From NCBI RefSeq assembly GCF_002843175.1, contig NZ_PJEO01000056.1:186001-250000 (forward strand): a stretch of 64,000 bases of DNA. Reading direction: 5' to 3'. The stretch is from Confluentibacter flavum (GTDB lineage: Bacteria > Bacteroidota > Bacteroidia > Flavobacteriales > Flavobacteriaceae). The notes under the pieces are model-generated. The model had not been told where the DNA came from and made no database searches. It saw only the letters and a program-made list of their open reading frames with translations. Each line of letters opens with the position of its first letter. Position 1 is the first letter of the stretch. Of this stretch, positions 9,172 through 18,186 are shown in pieces. The translations under genes and the position numbers were made by a program.

Positions 9172-10728
9172 TTACAAGCCCGCAATGGCTGCTTCCGCAC
9201 AACGTTCACCATCTATAGCCGCCGACACTATACCTCCTGCATAACCGCCTCCTTCACCACAAGGAAATAAGCCTTGAATTTGAGGGTGTTCCAAACGCTC
9301 GTTTCTTGGAATACAAACTGGTGATGATGTTCTAGATTCTACACCAACTATATTGGCTTCAGCAGTATAATATCCTTTCATTTTTTGTCCGAAAGCCTGA
9401 AAACCTTTTCGCAAACTGCTTCCTATTAATTTTGGCAATAAGGAGTGTAAAGGTGCCGAGTTTAATCCTGGTTGGTAAGAGGATGGATTCAAATCCATAG
9501 ATAATTTACCTTCTACAAAATCGGTTAAGCGTTGTGCTGGAGCTACTTGACTTCTACCGCCTGCTGTAAATGCCATTCGCTCTAAGCTTTTTTGATATTC
9601 CAACCCCTTTAATGCTCCAAAATGTTCATACTTAGGTAAATCCCTATTCACATCAATTTCAACCACAATACCCGAATTGGCAAACAAATTATTTCGTTTT
9701 GAAGGGGACATGCCATTAACTACCACTTCGCCATTAGCTGTTGCTGCTGGCACGATAAATCCGCCCGGACACATACAAAAAGAATACACGCCGCGATCAT
9801 TTACTTGTTGTACCAAACTGTAAGAAGCCGGAGGCAAAAGTTCATGACGATGACCTTCACAATGGTATTGAATGGCATCAATGATATGCTGCGGATGCTC
9901 CACCCGAACACCCATGGCAAATGACTTCGCTTCTAAAGCAATTTCTTTTTTATGAAGTAAATAAAAGATATCCCTAGCCGAATGTCCTGTTGCCAAAATA
10001 ACTCGATTAACAGGCATTTCTTCGCCATTTAGCAATTGAATGGCTTGTAGTGTATTATTTTTTATAATGAAATCGGTAACACGGGTTTCAAAATGAATCT
10101 CGCCACCATGTTTCAAAATAGTTTCCCGAATATTCTGTACCACTTTTGGGAGTTTGTTGGTACCAATATGCGGATGTGCATCGACTAAAATTTGGTCGGT
10201 AGCCCCATGAAATACTAGATTTTCAAAAATTCTACGTACATCACCACGCTTTAAACTTCGGGTGTATAATTTTCCATCACTATACGTACCCGCGCCTCCT
10301 TCACCAAAGCAATAATTAGAATCTTCGTCGACAAAATGGTCTTGATTGATGGCCCTTAAATCACGACGACGGTCTTGTACATTTTTACCACGTTCTAAAA
10401 CAATAGGCTTAAAACCTAGTTCAATACAACGCAACGCGGCATACATCCCAGCCGGGCCAAAACCAATGATGTGAATGGGCTTTGCTTTTGGAACATCTTT
10501 ATAATCGAATTTATAATCAGATGTTTTAGGCAACATTTCTCTAATATATACAGCAACTTTATAGTTGAAGATGATTTTAGGTTTGCGGGCATCAATAGAT
10601 TTACGAAGCACTTTTACGCCCGTAATATCTTCTTTGTCGATATTTAAGGCTTGAGCCGATTTTATTACTAAAATATCGCTGCGTTCTTCTTCTTTAAGTG
10701 TTATACGAAGCTGAAGTTCTTCTATCAT
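9172..10728 (-). CDS. FAD-dependent dehydrogenase/oxidoreductase (COG2509-like)
   Basis: A 518-residue cytoplasmic flavoprotein. After an N-terminal domain of about 90 residues comes the dinucleotide-binding motif IIGFGPAGMYAALR, then a second motif around GEGGAGTYSDGKLYTR, and a C-terminal FAD loop FPCGEGGGYAGGIVSAAIDG. This architecture matches the uncharacterised FAD-dependent dehydrogenase family related to HI0933-type proteins, whose substrate is not known. It is the first gene of the run leading to fabD and lspA. The 198-bp gap upstream (10729-10926) is AT-rich with nothing identifiable. Confidence 0.85.
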   Translation of the reverse strand: MIEELQLRITLKEEERSDILVIKSAQALNIDKEDITGVKVLRKSIDARKPKIIFNYKVAVYIREMLPKTSDYKFDYKDVPKAKPIHIIGFGPAGMYAALRCIELGFKPIVLERGKNVQDRRRDLRAINQDHFVDEDSNYCFGEGGAGTYSDGKLYTRSLKRGDVRRIFENLVFHGATDQILVDAHPHIGTNKLPKVVQNIRETILKHGGEIHFETRVTDFIIKNNTLQAIQLLNGEEMPVNRVILATGHSARDIFYLLHKKEIALEAKSFAMGVRVEHPQHIIDAIQYHCEGHRHELLPPASYSLVQQVNDRGVYSFCMCPGGFIVPAATANGEVVVNGMSPSKRNNLFANSGIVVEIDVNRDLPKYEHFGALKGLEYQKSLERMAFTAGGRSQVAPAQRLTDFVEGKLSMDLNPSSYQPGLNSAPLHSLLPKLIGSSLRKGFQAFGQKMKGYYTAEANIVGVESRTSSPVCIPRNERLEHPQIQGLFPCGEGGGYAGGIVSAAIDGERCAEAAIAGL

Positions 10729-10926
10729 ACCGCAAAATTACTGAAATTTGGGATATGTGCTTAAAAAAGAATTTTAAGATTTATTTGATTTAAATAAAAT
10801 ATGGCCTCGCTCTAATTTTTATTCAGAAATGGACAAAACCTAAAGAATAATCTTGAAATTTACCACTAATTAGACCAGCCATTAAAGTCAATAAATTTTT
10901 ACAGTTTAAAAATAGTATTGCAAAAA

Positions 10927-11490
10927 TCAAACCTTTAACAATCCCCGAAATCCTCTAGCGGCATAGTAAGATTCCGCACTATTGTGATATATAAAAACAG
11001 TCCCGTAACGGTAATCTCCAAAAACAGCACCACCTAGCTTTCTTATGTCATCTGGTGTTTTTAGCCAACTGGATGTTTTAGTATCAAAATTTCCAAGTTT
11101 TTGTAAGGCTCTGTAGTGTTCTTCGTTTAAAAGTTCAATCCCAATAGCGGTTGCCATATCTATAACGCTATCTGCTGGTTTGTATTCTTTTCTCGCCTCT
11201 AGTGCTTCACGGTCGTAACACAAGCTTCTACGACCTTTAGGGCTTTCTAATGAACAATCATAAAAAACATACTCCCCCATTTTGGCGTCAAAATCAATTA
11301 CATCAGGTTCTCCAGCGGTTTTTTCCATGTTGTGAAGCGACCAAAGTTTCTCAGGATTAGCCTCTAGCTTTGCTTGAACTTTAGTCCAATCAATATCACT
11401 ATGTCGATTCTTGTTTTTTTCAAAACGTGCTTTTAATACGTTTACAAGTTCATCGGCTTGTTTTGGCAATAACTCTTTTTTAGTTCCCAA
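10927..11490 (-). CDS. DUF4256 domain-containing protein
   Basis: A 187-residue soluble protein of unknown function whose whole length fits the DUF4256 family. Typical stretches are ELVNVLKARFEKNKNRH, WSLHNMEKTAGEPDVI and GGAVFGDYRYGTVFIYHNSAESYYAARGF (split here from longer conserved blocks). There is no ATG upstream of the conserved N-terminus; the frame opens with TTG at 11490, which I accept. It seems to be monocistronic, about 70 bp from the reductase gene. Confidence 0.8.
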   Translation of the reverse strand: MGTKKELLPKQADELVNVLKARFEKNKNRHSDIDWTKVQAKLEANPEKLWSLHNMEKTAGEPDVIDFDAKMGEYVFYDCSLESPKGRRSLCYDREALEARKEYKPADSVIDMATAIGIELLNEEHYRALQKLGNFDTKTSSWLKTPDDIRKLGGAVFGDYRYGTVFIYHNSAESYYAARGFRGLLKV

Positions 11491-11557
11491 TGTTATAGTA
11501 TATAATTAAGGTTTGTTAAACTAAATTAGTTGAATTATTTTATAAAATCAAGAATTT

Positions 11558-12442
11558 TTAGTATCTGACATAGGTAATAAACGAACAATCATACTCATTG
11601 TTTTCGTCCTTTTGGTGAAAAGTATTGACTATTTCTTTCCAAACAGTTGTATCTATTTCAGGGAAAAACGTATCGGCTTCAAAGGTTTCATGCACTTTAG
11701 TAATTTCAATTTTATCGGCAATAGTCATTGCTTGTTTATAAATATCCCCACCGCCAATTACAAATGGTTGTGAATCGTTTTTAGAAGCATCTAAAGCATC
11801 TTCTAAAGAATTGACCACAATTACCCCATCTGGGACATGATAATTGTCTTGTCTGGTAATAACAACGTGTGTTCTGTTTGGCAATGGTTTTGGAAAACTC
11901 TCAAAGGTTTTTCGACCCATAATAATATGATGCCCATTAGTAAGCGTTTTAAATCGTTTTAAATCGTCACTTAAATACCAAATAAGTTTATTGTCTTTCC
12001 CAATGGCATTATTCTCGGCAGCAGCAACAATGAGGGTTAGTTCAGACTTTTTTTTTTCTGAATTTTTATGAGCAATTTCCTGTTCCACTTTTTGTTCTAA
12101 TTGTCCAATACGCTCTTTTTGTTTAGAAACTAATTTTTGTAACTGCTCTTCTTCCCAAGATTTCCCCATAAATTTATGGGTAATAAACACATTGAAAATA
12201 TGATAAATAAACAAAAAGAACCAAATTAAAATAGCATAAACAAACCATTCTTTACCAAAAAAAGTGATGCCTTCCCCTATTCCTAAAAGTGTGTTGGCTA
12301 TGATTAAGAAAACCGCACCAATTAAAAAAATTACAAAATGAATGTATAATCTTTTCTTTTGCTTTATCCGCTTTTGTGCATTTTTTAGCAGTTCTAATTG
12401 CTCTTTCTCTATTTGTGGTGTTGTGTTACGTTTTCCAAACAT
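11558..12442 (-). CDS. folA: 2TM-domain / dihydrofolate reductase fusion
   Basis: The protein has 294 residues, against about 160-170 for a stand-alone dihydrofolate reductase. Residues 10-92 form a 2TM domain (hydrophobic segments about 33-53 and 66-88). Residues 95-133 are a charged coiled-coil-like linker. Residues 135-294 are a complete DHFR, with AAENNAIGKDNKLIWYLSDD, likely catalytic D160, IIMGRKTFESFPKPLP and VIGGGDIYKQA. DHFR regenerates tetrahydrofolate with NADPH, which thyA (about 0.6 kb away) makes necessary. The fusion predicts an inner-membrane-anchored enzyme. Reading is continuous, so no frameshift is needed to join the parts. Confidence 0.88.
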   Translation of the reverse strand: MFGKRNTTPQIEKEQLELLKNAQKRIKQKKRLYIHFVIFLIGAVFLIIANTLLGIGEGITFFGKEWFVYAILIWFFLFIYHIFNVFITHKFMGKSWEEEQLQKLVSKQKERIGQLEQKVEQEIAHKNSEKKKSELTLIVAAAENNAIGKDNKLIWYLSDDLKRFKTLTNGHHIIMGRKTFESFPKPLPNRTHVVITRQDNYHVPDGVIVVNSLEDALDASKNDSQPFVIGGGDIYKQAMTIADKIEITKVHETFEADTFFPEIDTTVWKEIVNTFHQKDENNEYDCSFITYVRY

Positions 12443-12692
12443 ATTGAAATAATTATAAATGTAAAATTAATGTTTTTAATTAAAAACCACCAATCAAGGC
12501 AATGTTATCTTAATAATAAGATACTGTTAAAATATTTAAAATCAGAGAAAAACAAATTTTAATATCACTGATAATTCGACAATTTAATCAATAATTTATT
12601 ATTTACTTAAGATTAAATAGAACTCATATTAATAAATTGATAATTCTTTATAGTGAAGCAGGTTAATATTTAAAGCTTAGAAAATTGTTTAC

Positions 12693-12700
12693 TAAATTTG
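12693..12700 (+). promoter_or_regulatory. Candidate -7 box for the glycogen-binding-like gene
   Basis: TAAATTTG fits TAnnTTTG and is 31 bp before the ATG at 12731. No TTG is found at the usual -33 spacing. Its position rules out the ATG-like start inside it at 12698. The rest of the gap 12443-12692 is very AT-rich with no other feature seen. Confidence 0.4.
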
Positions 12701-12730
12701 CAACAACAAACAACACAACACATTATAATT

Positions 12731-13021
12731 ATGGCTATTACAAAACAATATCTTAAAAGCAAACCTATTTGTAAAGTAACTTTTTCAATACTTGCTGAAG
12801 ATGCTAAAAAAGTTGGAATTGCTGGAAGTTTTAACAAATGGAAAGCGACGCCTTTAAAAAAATTAAAAGATGGAACATTTAAAGGGACTGTTGATTTAGA
12901 TATCGATAGTTCTTACGAATTTAAATACATAGTTGATGGCACTTATGTAAATGATGATGCTGCCGATAATTATGTATGGAATGATTTTGCCGCTGCTACT
13001 AATAGCGTTGTAAATGTTTAG
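12731..13021 (+). CDS. Isoamylase early-set / AMPK-type glycogen-binding domain protein
   Basis: A 96-residue protein consisting almost only of a carbohydrate-binding early-set domain (CBM48/AMPK-beta type): VTFSILAEDAKKVGIAGSFN, then NKWKATPLKK, the aromatic core YEFKYIVDG and the WNDF end. The tryptophan at the GSFNKW turn is typical of glycogen-binding members. No catalytic domain is attached, so it may be a regulatory or targeting protein. The start at 12731 (MAITKQY) is chosen over 12698 because the latter lies in the promoter box. A strong terminator follows. Confidence 0.82.
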   Translation: MAITKQYLKSKPICKVTFSILAEDAKKVGIAGSFNKWKATPLKKLKDGTFKGTVDLDIDSSYEFKYIVDGTYVNDDAADNYVWNDFAAATNSVVNV

Positions 13022-13041
13022 TTAAATCCAAAAAATTAAAC

Positions 13042-13074
13042 AAAAAAGTGCTTTCAAATGAAAGCACTTTTTTT
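13042..13074. terminator. Strong bidirectional terminator between the CBM gene and thyA
   Basis: A perfect 14-bp stem has a four-base loop AAAT: arms 13042-13055 and 13060-13073, with core GTGCTTTC/GAAAGCAC. A-tracts and T-tracts at both ends let it serve both convergent genes. The thyA stop codon is at 13073, within the stem. Confidence 0.88.
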
Positions 13075-13897
13075 ATACAGCAACAATACCTTTTATATGT
13101 GGATGCGGATTATAATCTACCAAAGTAAAATCTTCAAATTTAAAATCGAAAATATCTTTAACCTCTGGGTTTAATATCATTTTTGGCAACTGTCTTAACT
13201 CTCTAGAAAGTTGTAATTCCAATTGCTCATAATGATTGCTGTAAATATGGGCATCACCAAATGTGTGGATAAATTCGCCTACTTGGTAGCCGCAAACTTG
13301 AGCCATCATCATAGTAAACAATGCATAAGATGCTATATTAAAAGGCACACCTAAAAATATATCGGCACTACGTTGATACAGCTGACAAGACAATTTTCCA
13401 TCGGCAACATAAAACTGAAAAAACGCATGACAAGGTGGTAATGCTGCTTTACCGTCAGCCACATTTTCGTTGAATGATTTAGAAGTGTCTGGCAATACCG
13501 AAGGATTCCATGCAGATACCAACATACGTCTGCTATTTGGATTCTTTTTTAAGGTTTCTACAACTTCTTTAATCTGGTCAATCTCATCACTGTTCCAGTT
13601 GCGCCATTGATGACCATACACAGGCCCCAAATCACCATTTTCATCAGCCCATTCATTCCAAATTCGAACCCCATTTTCTGTTAAATAATTTATATTGGTA
13701 TCTCCTTTTAAAAACCAAAGTAATTCATAAACAATAGATTTTAAATGCAGTTTTTTGGTAGTTACCATGGGGAATCCTTCGCTTAAATCAAATCGCATTT
13801 GGTAACCGAACACACTTTTTGTACCAGTGCCAGTTCGGTCTCCTTTTTCATTTCCATTTTCTAAAACATACTTTACTAAGTCGTGATATTGCTTCAT
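13073..13897 (-). CDS. thyA: Thymidylate synthase
   Basis: A 274-residue ThyA that methylates dUMP using methylenetetrahydrofolate and releases dihydrofolate, the substrate of the nearby reductase. Intact features are [18 protein letters not shown] at the N-terminus, the active-site cysteine C156 in [12 protein letters not shown], the phosphate-binding [18 protein letters not shown] and the [12 protein letters not shown] segment. Length is normal. A fragment of the GC-rich repeat family lies directly upstream of the start codon (13898-13939). Confidence 0.96.
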   Translation of the reverse strand: MKQYHDLVKYVLENGNEKGDRTGTGTKSVFGYQMRFDLSEGFPMVTTKKLHLKSIVYELLWFLKGDTNINYLTENGVRIWNEWADENGDLGPVYGHQWRNWNSDEIDQIKEVVETLKKNPNSRRMLVSAWNPSVLPDTSKSFNENVADGKAALPPCHAFFQFYVADGKLSCQLYQRSADIFLGVPFNIASYALFTMMMAQVCGYQVGEFIHTFGDAHIYSNHYEQLELQLSRELRQLPKMILNPEVKDIFDFKFEDFTLVDYNPHPHIKGIVAV

Positions 13898-13939
13898 CCC
13901 ATCTTCCGTCTTCCCAAAGGGAAGAAACTGTTTAAATTA
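13898..13939. repeat. Fragment of GC-rich inverted-repeat element upstream of thyA
   Basis: CCATCTTCCGTC followed by TTCCCAAAGGGAAG and AAACTGTTTAAATTA resembles one end of the element at 26761-26886 (hairpin, then AAACTGTT). Only one end is recognisable here. The 14-mer AACTGTTTAAATTA recurs exactly at 16231-16244 without the hairpin. The remaining gap up to 14057 is AT-rich and has no other feature. Confidence 0.5.
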
Positions 13940-14057
13940 AACTTTATTTAAGTTATTAAAAATATGAAAACTGATAAACTCTAAGAATTAGATTTTGAAA
14001 TATTATTACAAAGTTATTAACTAGAAGATATAGAATTTCTTCTTTTATGAAACCTGT

Positions 14058-15581
14058 TTACCCTATAATCATTCCTGCAATAGTTGCAGAAATTAAAGAA
14101 GCAATGGTACCACCAAGTAAGGCTCTCATGCCAAACTCTGATAAGGTTTTTCGTTGTCCTGGTGCCAGCGAACCAATACCTCCTATTTGGATGCCTATGG
14201 ATGCAAAATTGGCGAAACCGCATAGCATATAGGTTGCAATAATGATAGATTTTTCATATTTTAAATGGGTCACACTAGCTACATTTTTAAGTTCTGCTAA
14301 TTGAATATATCCAACAAATTCGCTAGCGGCTAGTTTGATACCTAAAAGTTGACCCATTAGCGCCATATCTTCCTTAGCAACACCAATAATCCACATAAGT
14401 GGCGCAAAAATATAACCCAAAATAAGCTCAATTGAAAAGCTTTGAAATGCTGTGTTCCTTAAAACCCAATTGTTAATAGTGGTAACATCACCCATCCAAC
14501 CTAATATGCCGTTAATCATAGCTATAAAAGCTACAAAAACCAAAAGCATACCTCCAACATTCACTGCCAATTTTAAACCTTCTGTAGTTCCGTTGGCTAT
14601 AGCATCCAAAAAATTAGTCCCAATAACTTCTTGCGAAACACTCACATCGTTATTAACCTCTTCTGTTTGTGGATATAATATTTTCGAAATAACAATGGCT
14701 CCTGGAGCGGCCATAACCGAAGCTGCTAAAAGATGTTTTGCATAAAACAATCTTAATGCGGGATCTTCTCCTCCTAAAAAACCTATGTATGCAGCTAATA
14801 CGGCACCTGCAACTGTTGCCATACCACCAATCATAACCAAAAGCATTTCAGACTTATTCATTTTTTCCAAATACGCCTTAATTAATAAAGGTGCTTCGGT
14901 TTGACCTAAAAAAATATTTCCTGCAACACTTAAACTTTCAGCTCCTGAAACTTTTAAAAATTTTGATAGCAACCACGCCATCCCTTTTACTAGTTTTTGT
15001 ATGATGCCCAAGTAAAAAAGAACCGATGTTAATGCCGAAAAGAATATGATGGTTGGCAATACTTGAAATGCAAAAATGTACCCGAACTTTTCCTGATCTA
15101 CTACCAAACCTTCAAATAAAAACTGGCTTCCTGCTTTTGTAAATTCTAACACACTTACAAATAGACCGCCAACAAACTCGAATATGGTTTTAACAAATTC
15201 CACCTTTAAAACCCCAATGGCTATAAGCAATTGAAACGCCAGTCCTAAACCCACAATCTTCCAATCTATGGCCTTTCTATTTTTACTAAATAAAAAAGCT
15301 ATAAATATTAGTGAAACCATCCCTAAAATACCACGCCATAAACTATCAAGTGAAAAACCTTGGCTTGGTATGATGGTATTTGTTTCTAAAGATTGTGAAG
15401 TGTTTTGTAAATTTTTGTTTTGAAGTAAGGCTGAATTAGTAGAATCTGAGCTGATTAATGTTAATTGTGATTTGTCTTGTACTTGCTCAATACCTTGAAT
15501 ATCTTTTATGTCTGGTTCTTTTGCTAATAGTGTTGATACGCTAAACAAAATAACAAAAACAGACAAAAAAATATGCTTCAT
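14058..15581 (-). CDS. Concentrative nucleoside transporter (NupC/CNT family) with signal-peptide extension
   Basis: A 507-residue inner-membrane sodium- or proton-coupled nucleoside importer. The CNT core starts near residue 80 with many membrane segments; it includes GQTEAPLLIKAYLEKM and a conserved C-terminal region (GFANFASIGIQIGGIG). Unlike NupC of about 400 residues, it begins with a signal-peptide-like segment (MKHIFLSVFVILFSVSTLLA) and a Ser/Thr/Asn-rich linker to about residue 75, probably periplasmic. It lies 12 bp downstream of the nuclease gene. Imported nucleosides would complement the thymidylate pathway of thyA. Confidence 0.88.
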   Translation of the reverse strand: MKHIFLSVFVILFSVSTLLAKEPDIKDIQGIEQVQDKSQLTLISSDSTNSALLQNKNLQNTSQSLETNTIIPSQGFSLDSLWRGILGMVSLIFIAFLFSKNRKAIDWKIVGLGLAFQLLIAIGVLKVEFVKTIFEFVGGLFVSVLEFTKAGSQFLFEGLVVDQEKFGYIFAFQVLPTIIFFSALTSVLFYLGIIQKLVKGMAWLLSKFLKVSGAESLSVAGNIFLGQTEAPLLIKAYLEKMNKSEMLLVMIGGMATVAGAVLAAYIGFLGGEDPALRLFYAKHLLAASVMAAPGAIVISKILYPQTEEVNNDVSVSQEVIGTNFLDAIANGTTEGLKLAVNVGGMLLVFVAFIAMINGILGWMGDVTTINNWVLRNTAFQSFSIELILGYIFAPLMWIIGVAKEDMALMGQLLGIKLAASEFVGYIQLAELKNVASVTHLKYEKSIIIATYMLCGFANFASIGIQIGGIGSLAPGQRKTLSEFGMRALLGGTIASLISATIAGMIIG

Positions 15582-15593
15582 ATATTTTGAGTA

Positions 15594-16211
15594 TTATCGC
15601 TTAGAAATTTCGTCCCGAATATGGGCTGCTTTTTCGTAATCTTCATTACTTACCGCTTCGTCCAACAAATTATGGAGCTCTTCTAATGTCTTTGCTGAAT
15701 AATTTTCTTTGGGCGCACTTGGCTCGAGATTACTATCTAACAATTCATCCATTAAAATGCTATTCTGATTTTCGTCCTCTTTCTGTTTTTTTGACTCCAC
15801 TTTTAAATAAATTCCTGCCTTATCCAATATGTTTTTATACGTAAAAATGGGTGCCTCAAAACGAAGTGCTAAAGCAATGGCATCACTAGTTCTAGCATCA
15901 ATAATTTCTTCGATTTTATCGCGTTCACAAATTAAACTGGAATAAAATACACCATCAACTAATTTGTGAATAATAACTTGTTTAATGACAATATCAAACC
16001 TATCGGCAAAATTTTTGAATAAATCGTGTGTTAATGGTCTTGGTGGTTTTATTTCCTTTTCTAAAGCAATGGCAATGGATTGGGCTTCAAAAGCTCCAAT
16101 GACAATAGGAAGTTTACGGTCTCCATCAACTTCGTTCAAGATTAATGCATATGCACCATTTTGGGTTTGGCTATAAGATATCCCTTTTATATTTAATCTA
16201 ACTAGACTCAT
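15594..16211 (-). CDS. Bifunctional nuclease (DUF151) family protein with UVR motif
   Basis: A 205-residue protein. Residues 1-140 are a BFN/DUF151 domain (LPIVIGAFEAQSIAIALE, TSDAIALALRFEAPIF), a family linked to DNase/RNase activity in plants and archaea. The C-terminus (LHNLLDEAVSNEDYEKAAHI, about 182-201) is a UVR motif as in UvrB/UvrC and Clp-interacting proteins, usually a helical protein-binding hairpin. Function in bacteria is not settled. It is probably cotranscribed with the nucleoside transporter. The upstream gap to etfA (121 bp) holds the 14-mer shared with 13926-13939. Confidence 0.85.
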   Translation of the reverse strand: MSLVRLNIKGISYSQTQNGAYALILNEVDGDRKLPIVIGAFEAQSIAIALEKEIKPPRPLTHDLFKNFADRFDIVIKQVIIHKLVDGVFYSSLICERDKIEEIIDARTSDAIALALRFEAPIFTYKNILDKAGIYLKVESKKQKEDENQNSILMDELLDSNLEPSAPKENYSAKTLEELHNLLDEAVSNEDYEKAAHIRDEISKR

Positions 16212-16332
16212 AATTTATAAAAACGCAAAGAACTGTTTAAATTAGGACTTTACCAAACTGCCTGATGCAGATTTATCTATAAAAACCGAATTTAACAGCC
16301 TTTTTTTGCTAATACAATTTATAAAAAATAAT

Positions 16333-17292
16333 TTATTGTTGTGCTTTAAATGCCTTTAATTTTTCTATAAGCTCTGGAACCACTACAAAAGCATCTCCAA
16401 CCACTCCATAGTCGGCTGCTTTAAAGAAAGGTGCTTCTGAATCTGTATTAATAACCACCTTAACTTTTGAGGCATTAATCCCTGCTAAATGCTGAATAGC
16501 CCCTGAAATACCAATGGCTATATACAAATTTGCCGCTACAGGCTTTCCTGTTTGCCCAACGTGCTCACTATGAGGTCTCCAACCTAAATCTGAAACTGGT
16601 TTTGAACAAGCTGTGGCAGCGCCTAAAACGGATGCCAATTCTTCAATCATTCCCCAATTTTCAGGACCTTTTAATCCTCTTCCAGCTGAAACAACAATCT
16701 CAGCATCGGCAATGGTTACTTTACCAGTTACTTTATCAACCGATTCTATTTTAATCCCCGATTCTGCAAGCGAAGGAGAAAATGCTTCAGCCGTATCACT
16801 GCCTGACGATTCTACCAATCCAAAGGAATTGTTTGAAACCCCAACTATTTTTACATCGGTAGTTATTTGTACAAATTCAAAAGCTTTGTTTGTAAATGCC
16901 GTACGTTTAACAGTAAATGGGGATATATTTGACGGTGCTTCAATAACATTGGACGCATAACCAGCATTAAGCTCCACTGCCAATAATGGGGCTAAATACT
17001 TACTATTGGCACTTGAGCCAATGATAACCACTTTGGCGCTTTCTTTTTCAGCAGCTTGCTTTATGACATTTGCATAGATTTTGGCATTAAAATGATCCAA
17101 CTGCGTATTGGTTACATTTAAAACTTTATCTACACCATAAGTTCCTAATTGAGATGTATCACTAACATTAATTGCTATGGCCGTAACTGTTGTTCCCAAT
17201 TGATTGGCAACTGCTTTGGCATAAGAAGCAACCTCAAAAGCTACTTTTTTAAATTTTCCTTGTTCTGATTCTGTATATACTAAAACTGACAT
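16333..17292 (-). CDS. etfA: Electron transfer flavoprotein, alpha subunit
   Basis: A 319-residue subunit that binds the redox FAD of the ETF heterodimer, which collects electrons from acyl-CoA dehydrogenases. The C-terminal FAD domain carries SAGRGLKGPENW, PVSDLGWRPHSEHVGQTGK and IAIGISGAIQHLAGINAS, all diagnostic. The N-terminal domain is of the adenine-nucleotide alpha-hydrolase type. It follows etfB, separated by a 147-bp repeat element. The 16212-16332 gap on its downstream side shows no clear terminator, so transcription may run into the nuclease gene. Confidence 0.95.
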   Translation of the reverse strand: MSVLVYTESEQGKFKKVAFEVASYAKAVANQLGTTVTAIAINVSDTSQLGTYGVDKVLNVTNTQLDHFNAKIYANVIKQAAEKESAKVVIIGSSANSKYLAPLLAVELNAGYASNVIEAPSNISPFTVKRTAFTNKAFEFVQITTDVKIVGVSNNSFGLVESSGSDTAEAFSPSLAESGIKIESVDKVTGKVTIADAEIVVSAGRGLKGPENWGMIEELASVLGAATACSKPVSDLGWRPHSEHVGQTGKPVAANLYIAIGISGAIQHLAGINASKVKVVINTDSEAPFFKAADYGVVGDAFVVVPELIEKLKAFKAQQ

Positions 17293-17308
17293 AGACTTAT
17301 TTTATTTT

Positions 17309-17440
17309 CCTCACCCCAACCCCTCTCCAAAGGAAAGGGGCTTGAAAGGCATATGTTAATATTGTTTTATCTCCTAAAATTATTATAGTTTATTATTTTC
17401 CACCCCAACTTCCCCTCCTTTGGAGGGGTTAGGGGAGGAT
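17309..17440. repeat. GC-rich inverted-repeat (MITE-like) element between etfB and etfA
   Basis: The left end (17309-17343; CCTCACCCCAACCCCTCTCC then AAAGGAAAGGGGC) and the right end (17400-17440; the reverse complement reads TCCTCCCCTAACCCCTCCAA then AGGAGGGGAA) form an imperfect inverted repeat around about 55 bp of AT-rich DNA. Each end is itself a hairpin. The right end reaches the etfB stop codon. Such a GC-rich block is out of character with its surroundings and resembles elements at 26761 and 44264. Confidence 0.65.
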
Positions 17441-18186
17441 TAAATCACTTTCGCTTCATTATGAAGTAAGTTTATTAACTCATCTAAATTATCTGGGGAC
17501 ACTAATTTTACAGCGCCTTTTGCTGCTGGTTTCTCAAATTTAGTGGATATTGTTTCGACATTAGCCGCAATGGGCTCTACAACCGTTAATGCTTTTTGAC
17601 GGGCCATCATAATGCCTCTCATATTTGGTATACGCAAATCGCTTTCTTCAACCAAGCCTTTTTGTCCGCCAATAACTAATGGCAATGATGTAGAAAGTGT
17701 TTCTTTACCGCCATCAATTTCCCTAACAGCTTTTACCGAATTATCTTCAATCTCCAAACCAATACAATTATTTATAAAATTAGCGTTTGTTAAACCTGCC
17801 ATCATACCTGGCACCATCCCACCATTATAATCAATAGACTCACGACCTGCAATAACTAAATCGTAACCACCATCTTTTACCACATTTGCCAATTGCTTTG
17901 CCACCGAAAAACCATCCGTAGCAGCAGTATTTACTCTTATAGCAGCATCAGCCCCTATGGCTAAAGCTTTACGAAGTGTTGGCTCGGTTTCTGACCCACC
18001 AACATTTACAACAGTGACCGTTGCTCCTTGTTTTTCCTTAAACCACATCGCGCGCGTTAAACCAAACTCATCATTTGGATTAATGACAAATTGAACGCCG
18101 GTCGCATCAAATTTGGCATTGTCATTAGCAAAATTAATTTTTGAAGTGGTATCTGGCACATGACTAATGCATACTAGTATTTTCAT
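17440..18186 (-). CDS. etfB: Electron transfer flavoprotein, beta subunit
   Basis: A 248-residue subunit that binds AMP and pairs with EtfA. It begins MKILVCISHVPDTTSKINF, with the family motif PNDEFGLTRAMWFKE and the beta-subunit signature AVREIDGGKETLSTSLPLVI-GGQKGLVEESDLRIPNMRGI. I start at the ATG at 18186, since the three extra residues from a TTG at 18195 are not family-like. It is first in a leftward etfB-etfA unit and is divergent from pdhB across a 280-bp AT-rich gap. Confidence 0.95.
   Translation of the reverse strand: MKILVCISHVPDTTSKINFANDNAKFDATGVQFVINPNDEFGLTRAMWFKEKQGATVTVVNVGGSETEPTLRKALAIGADAAIRVNTAATDGFSVAKQLANVVKDGGYDLVIAGRESIDYNGGMVPGMMAGLTNANFINNCIGLEIEDNSVKAVREIDGGKETLSTSLPLVIGGQKGLVEESDLRIPNMRGIMMARQKALTVVEPIAANVETISTKFEKPAAKGAVKLVSPDNLDELINLLHNEAKVI

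Noticed and set aside
9162-9212. Longer N-terminus for the sugar acetyltransferase
   Set aside because: It would overlap the upstream FAD dehydrogenase gene by 41 bp, and the family N-terminus begins at the internal ATG at 9161.
16613-16960. Plus-strand open frame of 115 codons opposite etfA
   Set aside because: It is antisense to EtfA, with composition expected from a shadow frame and no recognisable motif.
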